From Sycon ciliatum (Eukaryota; Porifera; Calcarea; Leucosolenida; Sycettidae), in contig NC_088643.1 of NCBI RefSeq assembly GCF_964019385.1, positions 8,326,552 through 8,390,551 on the forward strand: 64,000 nt of DNA. The letters run 5' to 3'. The notes below the pieces were generated by a model that saw nothing but the letters and a program-made list of their open reading frames with translations, was not told the DNA's origin and did no database searches. This document shows, piece after piece, positions 46,851 through 58,810 of the stretch (the first letter of the stretch is position 1; each line of letters begins with the position of its first letter). Made by a program: the position numbers and the translations under genes.

Positions 46851-47151
46851 ACCGTAAAGTACCGCCAGAGCGCCCCGTCTCCCGAGAGCGCCCCACCTTG
46901 ATTTTACAGCCAAGGGAAGAAAATCGTATGGCAGAATGCTACTAAGTTTGTATGATGTGAGAACCTTCGTGTACTAAGGTCACACTTGGTATGCTTTTAT
47001 GTGAAGCTCGAAGGTAAACTGGGTACGGATTGACTGCACAATGTGCAATGTTTGTACAAGGTCCGTGTCGTATGACCTAAAGACAGGAATCCACCTCCAC
47101 AAGGCGGCCACGAAAGGACGAGATGGTGGGGCGCTCTGGCGGTACTTTACG

Positions 47152-47153
<2 letters not shown>
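46851..47153. mobile_element. 303-bp MITE inside a (TAG)n tract
   Basis: Ends accgtaaagtaccgccagag and ctctggcggtactttacggt are inverted repeats of about 26 bp. It splits a TAG repeat. The B-Q introns of units 1, 2 and 4 lack it. Its outermost bases resemble the 301-bp family, but the body differs. Confidence 0.75.
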
Positions 47154-47216
<63 letters not shown>

Positions 47217-47225
47217 TGTAGTAGT
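47154..47225. repeat. (TAG)n microsatellite
   Basis: About 24 units, longer than the 8-10 units at the same place in units 1 and 2. Confidence 0.95.
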
Positions 47226-47519
47226 GACGCAGCATAGTGGTCTACAAAGATGAGGGCCTGTATACATGCAATGCTTTCTGTGCGTAGAAGACAGGAGTTG
47301 TGATTACGAGTCTATTCCGGCAGAGTTCAATTTCACTATTCATTCCTGTAAAATGTGAAAAAGAGTGCATCGTTTAGCTACGTTGCTTTGGCTAGAACCT
47401 CGAAGAAATGACGAGCGTCATATGCTTTTTATGTGTGCTAGAGCGAAACCTCCCTAATCGTGGATCAAGGTATGACAATATCTTTGTCATCTATTTGTTC
47501 TATGATTGTGTGAATGCAG

Positions 47520-47615
47520 GGATCACTTCTGATTCATTGACTACGGCATCTGGTGACATGATGGTCACTGATTTGGGCGGCAGTGGCACCAGCGACTCCC
47601 CGTGCGGAACAGTGG
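47520..47615 (+). CDS. Linker exon Q (copy 4)
   Basis: 32 residues ending SPCGTV. The intron just before it has lost roughly 100 bases compared with other units. Confidence 0.83.
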
Positions 47616-47850
47616 GTAAGAATTACATTGTACTTGAAGTATCTTGCAGTCAATTGGACATTTGATACCGGACCAAAGGAGGTTTTGACATCTTCATCAG
47701 CTCAACCATTTTCTAATGTTCCTCTCTGTTTGATTTCTGGCCTTCCCGATAATGCTTGTGCCCGTTATGAGAAAGTCACCATCTAAAGCGACCCATACAC
47801 TGTGAATGTCTATTTCAACTCTGATTTTGCTTTCTATTGTACTGCTGCAG

Positions 47851-48150
47851 ACGCACCTGTGTGGCCAGATAATGCAATACGCTTTGTTGATGAGTCACTG
47901 GGCATGTACCAAGTGCCATCATATCTGAACTTTGTGCAAGGAGTGAGCTTCTTCAGCGTGGAGCTCTTTGTGGACAATGTCTGGGGACCAGTGGGACAGA
48001 TTGCTGTGGGTAACAGTACAAAGGAGGTTGTCATACCACGACTTGATGCGGGAACACAAGCGGCACTGAGAATTCGCTATTACGGTGATGCAGACAACTG
48101 CATTGTGTCTGAATGGAGTGAAGCATTGAGTTTCACAGTTCCATCGCAAG
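47851..48150 (+). CDS. FN3-like exon F (copy 4)
   Basis: 100 residues; SYLNF, DNVWGP, RLDAGTQ and RYYGDAD changes make it the most altered F of the array. Acceptor gctgcag. Confidence 0.9.
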
Positions 48151-48297
48151 GTAAATATGCACAGTGGTTGCCACTAATTAGTCTTTCTTCCATTGGCTCA
48201 ACGCTTGTGCAAGGATCAATTTACCATTACTATGAAGGTGCGGGCGAAGAGTTAAGAATAAATTCGTGACCAGAAATTTTACAGAATGCTTCACTAT

Positions 48298-48598
48298 TAC
48301 CGTAAAGTAACGGTGATCCGCCCCCACGCCATGTTGCTTCCCAGCTGGGTTCTCGGCAGGGGGCGGGAATTTGATCAAGGCTGTCAAGTGCAGTACGATG
48401 TGCAACAACGTGGAAGTTCAGACTCGATGTGCTGGGTTGTGCACATTTTCATCCTGCACTCGCACGTATTGTGTACAGCAGTGCATGCGTCGGTTCAACA
48501 TCGTATTTCGTTGCATACCCCAAAGTCGCTTCACAGGCAGAAAATCGACGGGCGGTGGGACAATTAAAGATGGGGTGGATCAACGGTACTTTAAGGTA
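48298..48598. mobile_element. 301-bp MITE, copy in unit 4
   Basis: Left end taccgtaaagtaacggtg, right end tactttaaggta with one change. Same position as in units 2 and 3. Confidence 0.75.
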
Positions 48599-48828
48599 TA
48601 AAGGGGTTATGTTACGTCGTCAACAACTCGTTTGCGTTGTCCATTGTTGTTGCAATGCATCGTCCGCTTATTTCTCTTACTTGACTGTGTTCCACCTGAT
48701 GAGAAATCAGTGAAAGACGTGGTGGAAAAGCTCTAAAACTGTTTACTTTTGAGGATCCTGAAGCTTTCTTCTCTTCTGGTGTGTAGTGACACTTCTGTTT
48801 ACTTCCCGGTGTTCTACATTGCCTGCAG

Positions 48829-48978
48829 CTGTAACAACTGACTTACCAACAACGAGCAATGTCATTGGTACTGATGCCATGGATGGAACAACTGCCCCAA
48901 TCATAGGGTCCGGAACAGCACCCGATACATCAACGGCAGCAACGCCAACTACTCCTCAAGCCCTTGTCACAACTAAAG
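48829..48978 (+). CDS. Linker exon V, long form (copy 4)
   Basis: 50 residues; TDLPTTSNVIGTDAMDG variant; alternative acceptor gives 48787. The intron after it (48979-49696) shows nothing recognisable. Confidence 0.76.
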
Positions 48979-49696
48979 GTATGCATGCATTCATAAAGCA
49001 CCGGTGATAAATAGCGATTCATTTTTTGTGTGCGTTATGTCCATACAGTCTCGTTCCTTGCTGGTGGCAATTTTCTTTCACCGTGTGGCATAAGACTAAG
49101 GGGGCAGATAGTGATAACACTGGGACCCTCATCCATACATTTCTTCAGCGTTACTTGAAGTACTCTATAAAATTTGCGAAAAACCACCCTCTGTTGTCCA
49201 CTAAACATGTGATTTGTCATCATTTGTGGGGTTAAAAGCATGCAGTCAAATTATCACTGTGTCTGAAGATTGTGTGGTTATTCGAAAGTTGTTATACCCA
49301 AGGTCAGTAGTCACACAAGCCTGATTGAGCTGAGCAAATGCTCTTGGTTGAACAAGGTGGTAGGAAACAATACCCATACCACCAAAAAATGCGGAAAGTA
49401 AACTGACAAAAGTCAAAATCTCTCAATACCATATCAGGTATTCTCCTAGATTTCTCTATGTTTGGCTATCACGCTGATATCTGGGGTTGCTTTTCGTATT
49501 AGCATTTCTTGTATTTTTCTATGAGCTTGAGTTGAATAAATATCTAAACAAAATAAGAGCATCTCTGTTCTTGAGCCTTGCGCTCAAAACCTGATACTCA
49601 GTTGTTTTTTACGGGATAAGCATCAAACTGTAATCAATCAAGATGTCCATCACATCCTGTTCCCACGGTTTATTTTGCCTTTTGCATTCCCTCCAG

Positions 49697-49984
49697 GGTA
49701 TAGTGTGAGTGTTTCCCCTGAGAGAGTACTGATGAACAGCTCTACGTACAGCTTCCAGTTAACATGTAGTCATGACTATCCAGATGTTGCTGGCCTGGCA
49801 CCAATCATACAGTGGGTAAGAGCATATGGAGTACCACTGCCCATGACTCGGGTGGTGATCAGCGGTGCATCTGGAGAGATCCTGACCGTGGAGAATGCTT
49901 TGCCTTCTGATGCTGGACAATATTTTTGTATGGTGCAAAGGATGGACAACAACGTCGACTCTGGATCAGCAATGGTTGTATATG
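49697..49984 (+). CDS. Ig-domain exon type A (copy 6)
   Basis: 96 residues; Leu12 with FG loop FCMVQRMDNNVDSG. The 739-base intron after it shows nothing recognisable. Confidence 0.93.
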
Positions 49985-50723
49985 GTGAGTAGTAGGTGAT
50001 CTGTGATGACTGATAGTCACTTTAAGAGTGTAGTTTTCATTGCCTAGCAATGAAGTCGTAGTTTTTATGCACCGAACTGCGTGTCGGGTGGCACTGCTGG
50101 TTGTCATGTTACGCCTGAAAACTCAAACCAGCTTCCACCAAGCTAGGAATTAGATTAATCCCCCAGATGCCCGGTCCTCATATAAGACATGTGCCGATGC
50201 ATGGAAGGTAGCCCCATCTCAACAGCATGATGTTGTTTGCAGACCATGCAGCAAGAGGAAGGGGCTGTGGGTGGATTTTCCCCACTTTTAAATTTAGTTT
50301 TAATTACTGTGGCCATCTGTGCGTCCCACATGGCATTCATGCTGTGACGCTGATCTAAGCGGAGAGTGTTCCAGCAGCCGGTCTTATCAAATTTCAACTG
50401 ATTGAGGATCTGTGGTGGTGGGCTTTGCAACTAGAACAGCAACACTACAATTTTGTTTCTAATTAGGATACAAAATGCAAGCAACTAACATGACCTCTCT
50501 GTTTGAACAGCAGATTGATACAGCATTCTAGCTTACAATCCGGGTATGGTAGCATTGTAGGTTACAGCCTCCAGGCTAAACATCGGCAATATATAGCAGT
50601 AACCCGATCAAGGCCACTGCGATTTTCGCTATCCAGTGCACTATTTACTTCCCCGAAATGTATTAACTGCCTCCGATAACCTGGCGCGTGGCTGCATGAC
50701 TGTGTTTATCTAATGTCTTGCAG

Positions 50724-50807
50724 TTGATGACTCAGCAACAACAAGACCAATTCCAGTTAGTCCAGGTGGAGAAGTAAGCACACAACAACCTAGATCAACA
50801 CCAGCAG
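50724..50807 (+). CDS. Linker exon S (copy 7)
   Basis: 28 residues, QQPRSTPA as in unit 3 but RPIPVSPGG. Confidence 0.83.
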
Positions 50808-51023
50808 GTGAGTTTCAGTTTTTGCTGTCGCTACCTGGTGTTCAATGGCCTCATCAGAATACAGCAACTTCACTGGCCTTCGTTGCTGGCAGCCATGTGT
50901 AGTTCGCGATTGCCATTTTTTCCTTTGATACAGGTTTTAGCCCCATTTTTGTCTTGTACTTTCACTAGCAATGGTATATCTATATTGCATGCCTTCATGT
51001 GATTTGAAACGAGAAAAACGGCC

Positions 51024-51188
51024 GGTGGGGCACAAGTTATGCGAGTCCACCAACTAAACCAGGTTTTGAACGGTCAGACGTGCACAAGGTAGCACAAGAC
51101 TAACAAGGAGTACTGAGACATTCTACAGCAAGGAAGTGAGTAAGAGAGAGTGACTTGGTGGACTCCAACGCATAACTTGTGCCCCACC
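51024..51188. mobile_element. 165-bp MITE, copy in unit 4
   Basis: Same ends and position as the copies at 20400 and 33381. Confidence 0.75.
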
Positions 51189-51271
51189 ATTTTCCTTGTT
51201 TCAATTTAACACTTTCCTTGGCTCACCATCAGAGTAATTCATGTAATTGATTTCCATTTTGTGTTTTGTAG

Positions 51272-51346
51272 TTGATGATGGAAGAACAACGAGACCAATT
51301 GCAGCTAGTTCAGGTCCAGGGACAACAATGCCTCCAACACCAGCAG
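51272..51346 (+). CDS. Linker exon R' (copy 7 of R family)
   Basis: 25 residues, identical to the R' at 33629. Confidence 0.82.
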
Positions 51347-51590
51347 GTGAGTGTGGGGAACAAAATAATTCCATGAGTAGTGTGAAAAATAAAGGAGAGT
51401 TAGAAATGAAATAGAGACTGTATGCATGATAACCATGATCTGGAGGACATGTGTATGTCATGGTTGATGATAACACCTGGAATGGTGATGCATAGAAACA
51501 ATAAGGTAGATCGGGCGTGTGTGTGTTTTGAGAACGAGTGGTTTGACAACCACTTCCTCATTGTTTGTGCTTCTTTTTGATTTGATATAG

Positions 51591-51899
51591 GATCCTTCGC
51601 CACAGTATCTCCTTCAAGAGTGGAGTTGGACTCTAGCACCAACAATTTTGTGCTCAGATGCAGTCACAATGATCCCAATGCGTTATTCGTGATTTATCGC
51701 TGGTCTCTTTCGGATGGCAGAGATCTTCCTTTGGGTCGATTTGAGATCGGTGGCTTGAATGGAGAAGTACTGACAATCCAGGAACCAATTGCATCAGATG
51801 CAGGCAACTATGTATGCAGTGTAGCTAGTTTTGGATCCACTGAAATTAGACCGGGATCTGCAGAAGTGGTATTCAGTGTGGTTACAACCACAACACAAG
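51591..51899 (+). CDS. Ig-domain exon type B (copy 10)
   Basis: 103 residues; FG loop ASFGSTEIR, Ile35. The donor is GTGAGTGGAA, where the others have GTGAGTGTGA. The intron after it (51900-52653) shows no element. Confidence 0.93.
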
Positions 51900-52653
51900 G
51901 TGAGTGGAATTTTTTGTTCCGTGTTCACAAGAAATTATTTATGAACATAGGGTGCTGTGTATTTCAATGTTTGACAAGACCTTTTCTAACATTGACGAGA
52001 TCATTACCCACACACATTATTCTGGATCTAGTTAAAATTTGCTACATCCTCAACCCGTCACCACCATGCGCTCTTAGCCGAACCCATTCACGAAGCATAT
52101 CACACCAGCACAGCAAGGACACTTCCGTTGACAGATAATGTTACGCTTCTAGACAGGTGTTTCACTCTTGCGAACTCATCAGTGGAGGATGATAATGCGG
52201 TGAGTCTCGCCTCGCCAACACACGAGGGACCATGCAACATCATTTCAATATGCACCGCATACCTTCCAGTGGCATCATTAGTCTAGATTTTTTACAAACA
52301 GGGAAAAAATTAGCCCTTCTTCCATTGGCTCAACGCTTGTGCAAGCATCCATTTAGCATTACTATGGATGTGCAAGTGAAGAGCTTAGAATTGATTCGTG
52401 ACAAGAAATTTGGGAATGCTTCACTATAATAATGGGGGTTTTCAGGTCGTGCACAACTCGTCAGCTTTGTCCATTGTTGTTGCAATGCATCGTACACTTG
52501 TTAGGTTTATTCTCACTTTCACCTTTTTGTGATTCCGTGTATGGGTATAATGTTATGGATGTTCCCATGCGCACTGTATGTTTTTACATCTTTTCTGAAT
52601 ACTAGTCAATGTTCTTGCTCAGTTTCTCTTATTGGACTGTATTTCACCTGCAG

Positions 52654-52701
52654 CAACGGCAGCAACGCCAACTACTCCTCAAGTTCTTGTCACAACTAAA
52701 G
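52654..52701 (+). CDS. Short linker exon Vs (copy 3)
   Basis: 16 residues, ATAATPTTPQVLVTTK. Same origin as the other Vs exons. Confidence 0.78.
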
Positions 52702-52834
52702 GTATGCACGCATTCATGACGCACCGGTGATACATGGCGATTCATTTTTGTGCGTTATGTCCCTGCAGTCTCGTTTCTTGTATGCTAGCAACTTCTTTTT
52801 ATAGCATAAGACTAAAGAGTGTAGATAGTGATCA

Positions 52835-52870
52835 CACTGTGACACTGTGACACTGTGACACTGTGACACT
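52835..52870. repeat. (CACTGTGA)n octamer repeat
   Basis: Four to five units in the Vs-A intron of unit 4. Confidence 0.8.
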
Positions 52871-53304
52871 CTTCCATGGCTTTCTTCAGTGTTACTTGAA
52901 GTACACTAAAACTTGCGAATAGCCACCCTCTGTTGTCCACTAAACATGTGATTTGTCATCATTTGTGGGGTTAAAAGCATGCAGTCAAATTATCACTGTG
53001 TCTGAAGATTGTGTCATTATTGGATAGTTGTTATACCCAAGGTCATTATTCACGAGGCTCACTGTACATAGAATAGCTGGGCAAATGCTCTCTTTTTGAA
53101 CAAGATCGTAGCAGACAATACTCATACCACCCCAAGAGATGCGGCGAGTAAACTGACAAACGTGACAATCTCTCTATATCGTATCAGGTAATCACCTAGA
53201 TTTCTTTATGGTTGGCTATCACACTCCTATCTGGGGTTGCTACACCCTCATACTAGCATTGCTTGCATTTGCTATGAGCTTGAGTTGAATAAAAATCTTA
53301 TTAA

Positions 53305-53909
53305 CCCTTTGGCTCCCCCATAACTCCACTATTTAGCAATAGCCATAATTTTCGCTCAAATTGTGTCAACTTTTGGTCATAACTTACGTTCTAGTAGCCT
53401 GATTTCCACAATCTTGGGCTCTCCGGAAAGCTCTTCTCAGCGCGAACACAATGAGCCATCACCGAGTGAAATCAGAGTAGCAAGCCCAGCTCTACAGCCC
53501 AGCGAAGGTACCACATCGCTGGGAATGTCCTCAATCCCTTTCTTCTTCAGCCATTTCAATTTCCTTGCTCGCCCAGCTCTGATTTTTTTTGTACTGCCGT
53601 AGCAGGTAGCCTGCACCATGATTTACGCAAAAAAATTCATCACAGGTACTTGAGAACAAGGGGAATTCCCCGGTTCATGCTCGAAAATGTGCTCGGAACG
53701 AGAAAAGTGCCGTCCTCCAACTTTCGAGCGCGATATCTCAACAACCGTTGGAGCTATCGTGAAAACGATTGCACCAACGGAAAGCTGAGGACTTTAGCTA
53801 CACTCTACATACTTCGATTCTCACGATAGTGCAATATTTGAATGAGTTATGGCTGTTTGAAGTCATCGACGGAATACCGTCGAAATTTGTATAGTGGGGA
53901 GCCAAAGGG
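53305..53909. mobile_element. piggyBac-like MITE with TTAA target duplication
   Basis: Ends ccctttggctcccc and ggggagccaaaggg are inverted, flanked by TTAA at 53301-53304 and 53910-53913. The same intron in unit 3 reads cttattaaaataag with a single TTAA, an exact empty site. 605 bp, no transposase ORF. Confidence 0.88.
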
Positions 53910-54059
53910 TTAAAATAAGAGCATCTCTGTTCTTGAGCCTTGCTCTCAAAACCTGGTAATCAGTTGCTTGTGTACAGGATAATCATCCAACTGTAGTCGA
54001 TCAAGATGTCCATCACATCCTGTTCCCACGGTTTATTTTGCCTTTTGCATTCCCTCCAG

Positions 54060-54347
54060 GGTATAGTGTGAGTGTTTCCCCTGAGAGAGTACTGATGAAC
54101 AGCTCTACGTACAGCTTCCAGTTAACATGTAGTCATGACTATCCAGATGTTGCTGGCCTGGCACCAATCATACAGTGGGTAAGAGCATATGGAGTACCAC
54201 TGCCCATGACTCGGGTGGTGATCAGCGGTGCATCTGGAGAGATCCTGACCGTGGAGAATGCTTTGCCTTCTGATGCTGGACAATATGTGTGTACGGTGCA
54301 AACGATGGACAACAACTTCAACGCTGGATCAGCAATGGTTGTATATG
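54060..54347 (+). CDS. Ig-domain exon type A (copy 7)
   Basis: 96 residues; same protein as the A at 22636 (TVQTMDNNFNAG). The intron after it (54348-54967) is a second empty site for the 4.6 kb insertion. Confidence 0.93.
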
Positions 54348-54967
54348 GTGAGTAATGAGCGATGAGTGATGACTGATAGTCATTTAAGAGTATATTCAAT
54401 ATCCATGATTGTGGTGTTTTGAAGAGTGGGTGGACAAGTCATTGGGGGTTAGCCCCTCCCATTGTGTTATTTTGATTGCGACGTTGTCCTGTTTCACATA
54501 GGATTGCACTCACTCTGGACAACTGGACTGTTTTTCACACATCCACTGAACACACTGGTCAAATCCTGTTGAGCTTTTTGTAGGTGTTGATTTGTAGTGC
54601 ATGCAGTAGATCAGAGTGTCCCTGCAGCCAGCCTGATCACCTTTGTGGCCATGAGCGATTAAGGATCTGAGGTGGCGGGCTTCGCACCTAGAACAGCAAG
54701 ACTACATGTACATTGATAAAGATACTAAAATTAATGCAAGTGGAAAGTAGGTAGTATGGCCTGTGTGTTGAACCAAATGATTGATAAAGCACTGTGGCTT
54801 ACAGTCCAGACATGGTAGCGCTGTAGCTTGTAGCCTCCAGGCTAAACATCTGCAATATACTAGCAGTAACCCGGTCAAGGCCAGGGCAATTTTTGCTGCC
54901 CAGTTATGTATAAACTGCCTCCCAGGACCTGACTAGTGGCTGGCTGCGTTGATCCAATGTCATGCAG

Positions 54968-55051
54968 TTGATGACTCAGCAACAACAAGACCAATTCCAG
55001 TTAGTCCAGGTGTAGAAGTGAGCACACAACAACCAGGATCAACACCAGCAG
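54968..55051 (+). CDS. Linker exon S' (copy 8 of S family)
   Basis: 28 residues, SPGVEVS version, acceptor catgcag. Confidence 0.83.
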
Positions 55052-55218
55052 GTGAGTTTCAGTTTTTGCTGTCGCTACCTGGTGTTCAATGTCCTCATCA
55101 GAATACAGCAACTTCACTGGCCTCCGTTGATGGCAGCGATGTGTAGTTCACGATTGCCATTGTCCCTTTGATACAGGTGTTTTGCCCCACTTTTGGTTTA
55201 TATTTTCACTAGCAATGG

Positions 55219-55311
55219 CCTTGATCCTTGAAGGGTGGTGGCGTTCCTACGGATGTGTAAAAGTCGGTTTCCAGCCGAGTCTCACGTGAACCATGAATAT
55301 TTTTCTTTTTT
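55219..55311. mobile_element. 93-bp insertion with 9-bp target duplication
   Basis: Flanked by tagcaatgg at 55210-55218 and 55312-55320. The same intron elsewhere has one tagcaatgg. The insert ends in a T-rich run and has no inverted ends. Not recognised; a retroposed small RNA or a minimal SINE is possible. Confidence 0.7.
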
Positions 55312-55373
55312 TAGCAATGGTATATTTATTTTGCATCCCTTCATGTGATTGATTTTTATTTTGTGTGTTGTAG

Positions 55374-55472
55374 TTGATGATGGAAGAACAACGAGACCAA
55401 TTGCAGGTAGTTCAGGTCCAGAGATTACCACAGAAGAAGGTGTATCGACAACAATGCCACCAACACCAGCAG
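55374..55472 (+). CDS. Linker exon R (copy 8)
   Basis: 33 residues; SSGPEITTEEGVSTTMPPT like the R at 9617. Confidence 0.82.
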
Positions 55473-55724
55473 GTGAGTGGGGGAATAAAATTATTCCATG
55501 AGTGGTGTGAAATACATGTATGCGTGTAAAGTTAGAAATGAAATAGAGACTGTATGCATGATAACCATGATCTGGAGGACATGTATGTCATGGTTGATGA
55601 TCACACCTGGAATGGTGATGCATAGAAACAATAAGGTAGATCGGGTGTGTGTGTGTGTGTTTTGAGAATGAGTGGTTTGACAACCACTTCCTCGTTGCTT
55701 GTGCTTCTTTTTGATGTGATGCAG

Positions 55725-56033
55725 GATTCTTCGCCACAGTATCTCCGTCAAGAGTAGAGTTTGATTCTAGTACCAACAATGTTGTGCTCAGATGCAGTCA
55801 CAATAATCCGAATGCGCTATTCGTGACTTATCGCTGGTCTCTTTCGGATGGCAGAGATCTTCCTTTGGGTAGATTTGAGATCGGTGGCTTGAATGGAGAA
55901 GTACTGACTATCCAGGAACCAATTGCATCAGATGCAGGCAACTATGTATGCAGTGTAGATATTGGTGGATCCACTGAAATTGGACCGGGATCTGCAGAAG
56001 TGGTATTCAGTGTAGTTACTACCACAGCACAAG
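55725..56033 (+). CDS. Ig-domain exon type B (copy 11)
   Basis: 103 residues; FG loop DIGGSTEIG, HNNPN where others have HNDPN, tail VVTTTAQ, acceptor gatgcag. It is followed directly by Q (intron 56034-56593, no element). Its 5' part shares ccgtcaagagtagagttt with the B that closes unit 3, as expected for a recombinant exon. Confidence 0.93.
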
Positions 56034-56593
56034 GTGAGTGTGATTTCTTGTTCTATGTTCACAAGCAGCTACAGATAAACATAGGGTGTTGTGTCGTTCA
56101 ATGTTTGAGATGACTTCTTTTTTGTAGTAGTGAGTCAGCATAGTGGTCTACAAAGATGAAAGCCTGTATACATGCAATGCATTCTGTAAGGAGAATACAG
56201 GAGTTGTGCTTAGTCTATTGAGGCATTGTTCAATTGCACTTTTCATTCCTGTGAAAAAATGACAGAGAATGCATCACTTAGCTACGCTGCTTTGGCTAGA
56301 ACCTAGAAGAAAAGGCGAGCGTCATATGCTTTTTTTATGTGTGCTAGAACGAAACCTCCCTAATCTTTGTATTATGATCACAGCGCACAGGCAAATACAA
56401 ACAGATAGGACACTGTCTTCGGAGGAGAAGGAGAGAAAAGTCTCTGAGGACAGACAGTGTTAGGAGTACTCAGAGCAATACTTTAAAAAGTCGATAGGTG
56501 AGATAGTCGGTACTCTATCACCCCGTCGTGGATCAAGGTACGACAATATCTTTGTCATCTACATGTATTTGTTCCATGATTATGTGAATGCAG

Positions 56594-56689
56594 GGATCAC
56601 TTCTGATTCACTGACTACGGCATCTGGTGACATGATGGTCACTGATTTGGGCGGCAGTGGCACCACGGACTCCACATGCAGAACAGTGG
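56594..56689 (+). CDS. Linker exon Q (copy 5)
   Basis: 32 residues; TTDSTCRTV ending, closer to the Q at 3898. Confidence 0.83.
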
Positions 56690-56924
56690 GTAAGCAATAC
56701 ATTTTACTTGAAGTATCTTGCAGTCAATTGGACATTTGATACCGGACCGAAGGAGGTTTTGACATCTTCATCAGATCAACCATTTTCTAATGTTCTTTTC
56801 TGTTTGACTTTTGGCCTTCCCGATAATGCTTGTGCCCGTTAAGAGAAAGTCTCCATCTAAAGCAACCAATACACTGTGAATGTCTACTTTAACTCTGATT
56901 TTGCTTTCTGTTGTACTGCTTCAG

Positions 56925-57224
56925 ACGCACCTGTGTGGCCAGATAACGCAATACGCTTTGTTGATGAGTCACTGGGCATGTACCAAGTGCCATCATATCC
57001 GAACTTTGTGGAAGGAGTGAGCTTCTTCAGCGTGGAGCTCTTTGTGGACAATGCCTGGGGACCAGTGGGACAGATTGCTGTGGGTAACAGTACAAAGGAG
57101 GTTGTGATACCACGACTTGGTGCGGGAACACAAGCAGCACTGAGAATTCGCTATCACGGTGATGCAGACAACTGCATTGTGTCCGAATGGAGTGAAGCAT
57201 TGAGTTTCACAGTTCCATTGCAAG
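56925..57224 (+). CDS. FN3-like exon F (copy 5)
   Basis: 100 residues; NFVEGVS and TVPLQ changes. The intron after it (57225-57582) lacks the 301-bp MITE and is its empty site. Confidence 0.9.
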
Positions 57225-57582
57225 GTAAATATGCACAGTGGTTGCCAAAAATTAGTCTTTCATCTATTGGCTCAACGCTTGTGCAAGCATCAATTTACCA
57301 TTACTATGAAGGTGCGGGCGAAGAGTTAAGAATTGATTCGTGACAAAAAAAAATTGGAATGCTTCACTATTATACTGGAGGTGTGTTAGGTCGTCAACAA
57401 CTCGTTAGCTTTGTCCATTGTTGTTGTTTCTCTTATTTGACTGTATTCCGCCTGTTGAGAATCCGGTGAGAGACCAGGTTGAAAAGCTTGCAAACTATTA
57501 ATTTGAGGATCGTGAAGCTTTCTTCTCTTCTTGCGTGTAGTGACACTTCTGTTTACTTCCCGGTGTTCTACATTGCCTGCAG

Positions 57583-57732
57583 TTGTAACAACTGACATGC
57601 CAACACCGAGCAATGTCACTGGTACTGATGCCATGGATGGAACAACTGTCCCAATCATAGGGTCCGGAACAGCACCCGATACATCAACGGCAGCAACACC
57701 AACTACTCCTCAAGTTCTTGTAACAACTAAAG
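57583..57732 (+). CDS. Linker exon V, long form (copy 5)
   Basis: 50 residues; VVTTDMPTPSNVTGTDAMDG variant; alternative acceptor gives 57541. Confidence 0.76.
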
Positions 57733-57876
57733 GTATGCACGCATTCATGAAGCTCCAGTGATACATAGCGATTCATTTTTTTGTACGTAATGTCCGTACA
57801 GTCTCGTTCCTTGTATGTTAACAACTTTCTTTCACGATATGGCATAAGACTAAGAGTGCAGATAGTGATAACACTG

Positions 57877-57940
57877 TGACACTGTGACACTGTGACACTG
57901 TGACACTGTGACACTGTGACAATGTGACACTGTGACACTT
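57877..57940. repeat. (CACTGTGA)n octamer repeat
   Basis: Longest of the three octamer tracts, here in a V-A intron. Confidence 0.85.
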
Positions 57941-58522
57941 TTTCATGACTTTCTTCAGCGTTACTTGAAGTACACTGAAACTTGCGAAAAACCACCCTCT
58001 GTCGTCCACTATAACATTGTCATTGTGATTTGTCATCATTCGTGGGGTTTAAAGTATGCCGGCCAATTGTCACTGGGTCTGAAGATCGTGTCCTTATTCA
58101 ATAGTTGTTATACCCAAGATCGTTACTCACGAGACTGACTGTACATAGAAGAGCTGGGGACATGCTCTTTGTTGAACAAAGGTGGTACGAGACAATACCC
58201 ATACCACCCCAAGAGATCCGGAGAGTAAACTGACAGAAGTCACAATCCCTCAATACCGTATCAGATATTCTCCTAGATTTCTCTATGGTTGGCTATCACG
58301 TTCATATCTGGGGTTGCTCCTCATATTAGCATTGCTTGTGTATACTATGAGCTTGAGTTAATAAATATCTAAACTAATGAAGAGCATCTCTGTTCTTGAT
58401 CCTTTCTCTCGAAATCTGATAGTCAGTTGCTTTTGTATGGGATAATAATCAAACCGTAGTCGATCAATATGTCCATCATATCCTGTTCCCACGGTTTATT
58501 TCACCTTTTGCATTCCCTCCAG

Positions 58523-58810
58523 GATATAGTGTGAGTGTTTCCCCTGAGAGAGTACTGATGAACAGCTCTACGTACAGCTTCCAGTTAACATGTAGTCATG
58601 ACTATCCAGATGTTGCTGGCCTGGCACCAATCATACAGTGGGTAAGAGCATATGGAGTACCACTGCCCATGACTCGGGTGGTGATCAGCGGTGCATCTGG
58701 AGAGATCCTGACCGTGGAGAATGCTTTGCCTTCTGATGCTGGACAATATTCGTGTACGGTGCAAACAATGGACAACAACGTCGATTCTGGATCAGCAATG
58801 GTTGTATATG
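58523..58810 (+). CDS. Ig-domain exon type A (copy 8)
   Basis: 96 residues; FG loop SCTVQTMDNNVDSG, combining the TVQT part of one version with VDSG of the other. The intron after it (58811-59553) shows nothing recognisable. Confidence 0.93.
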
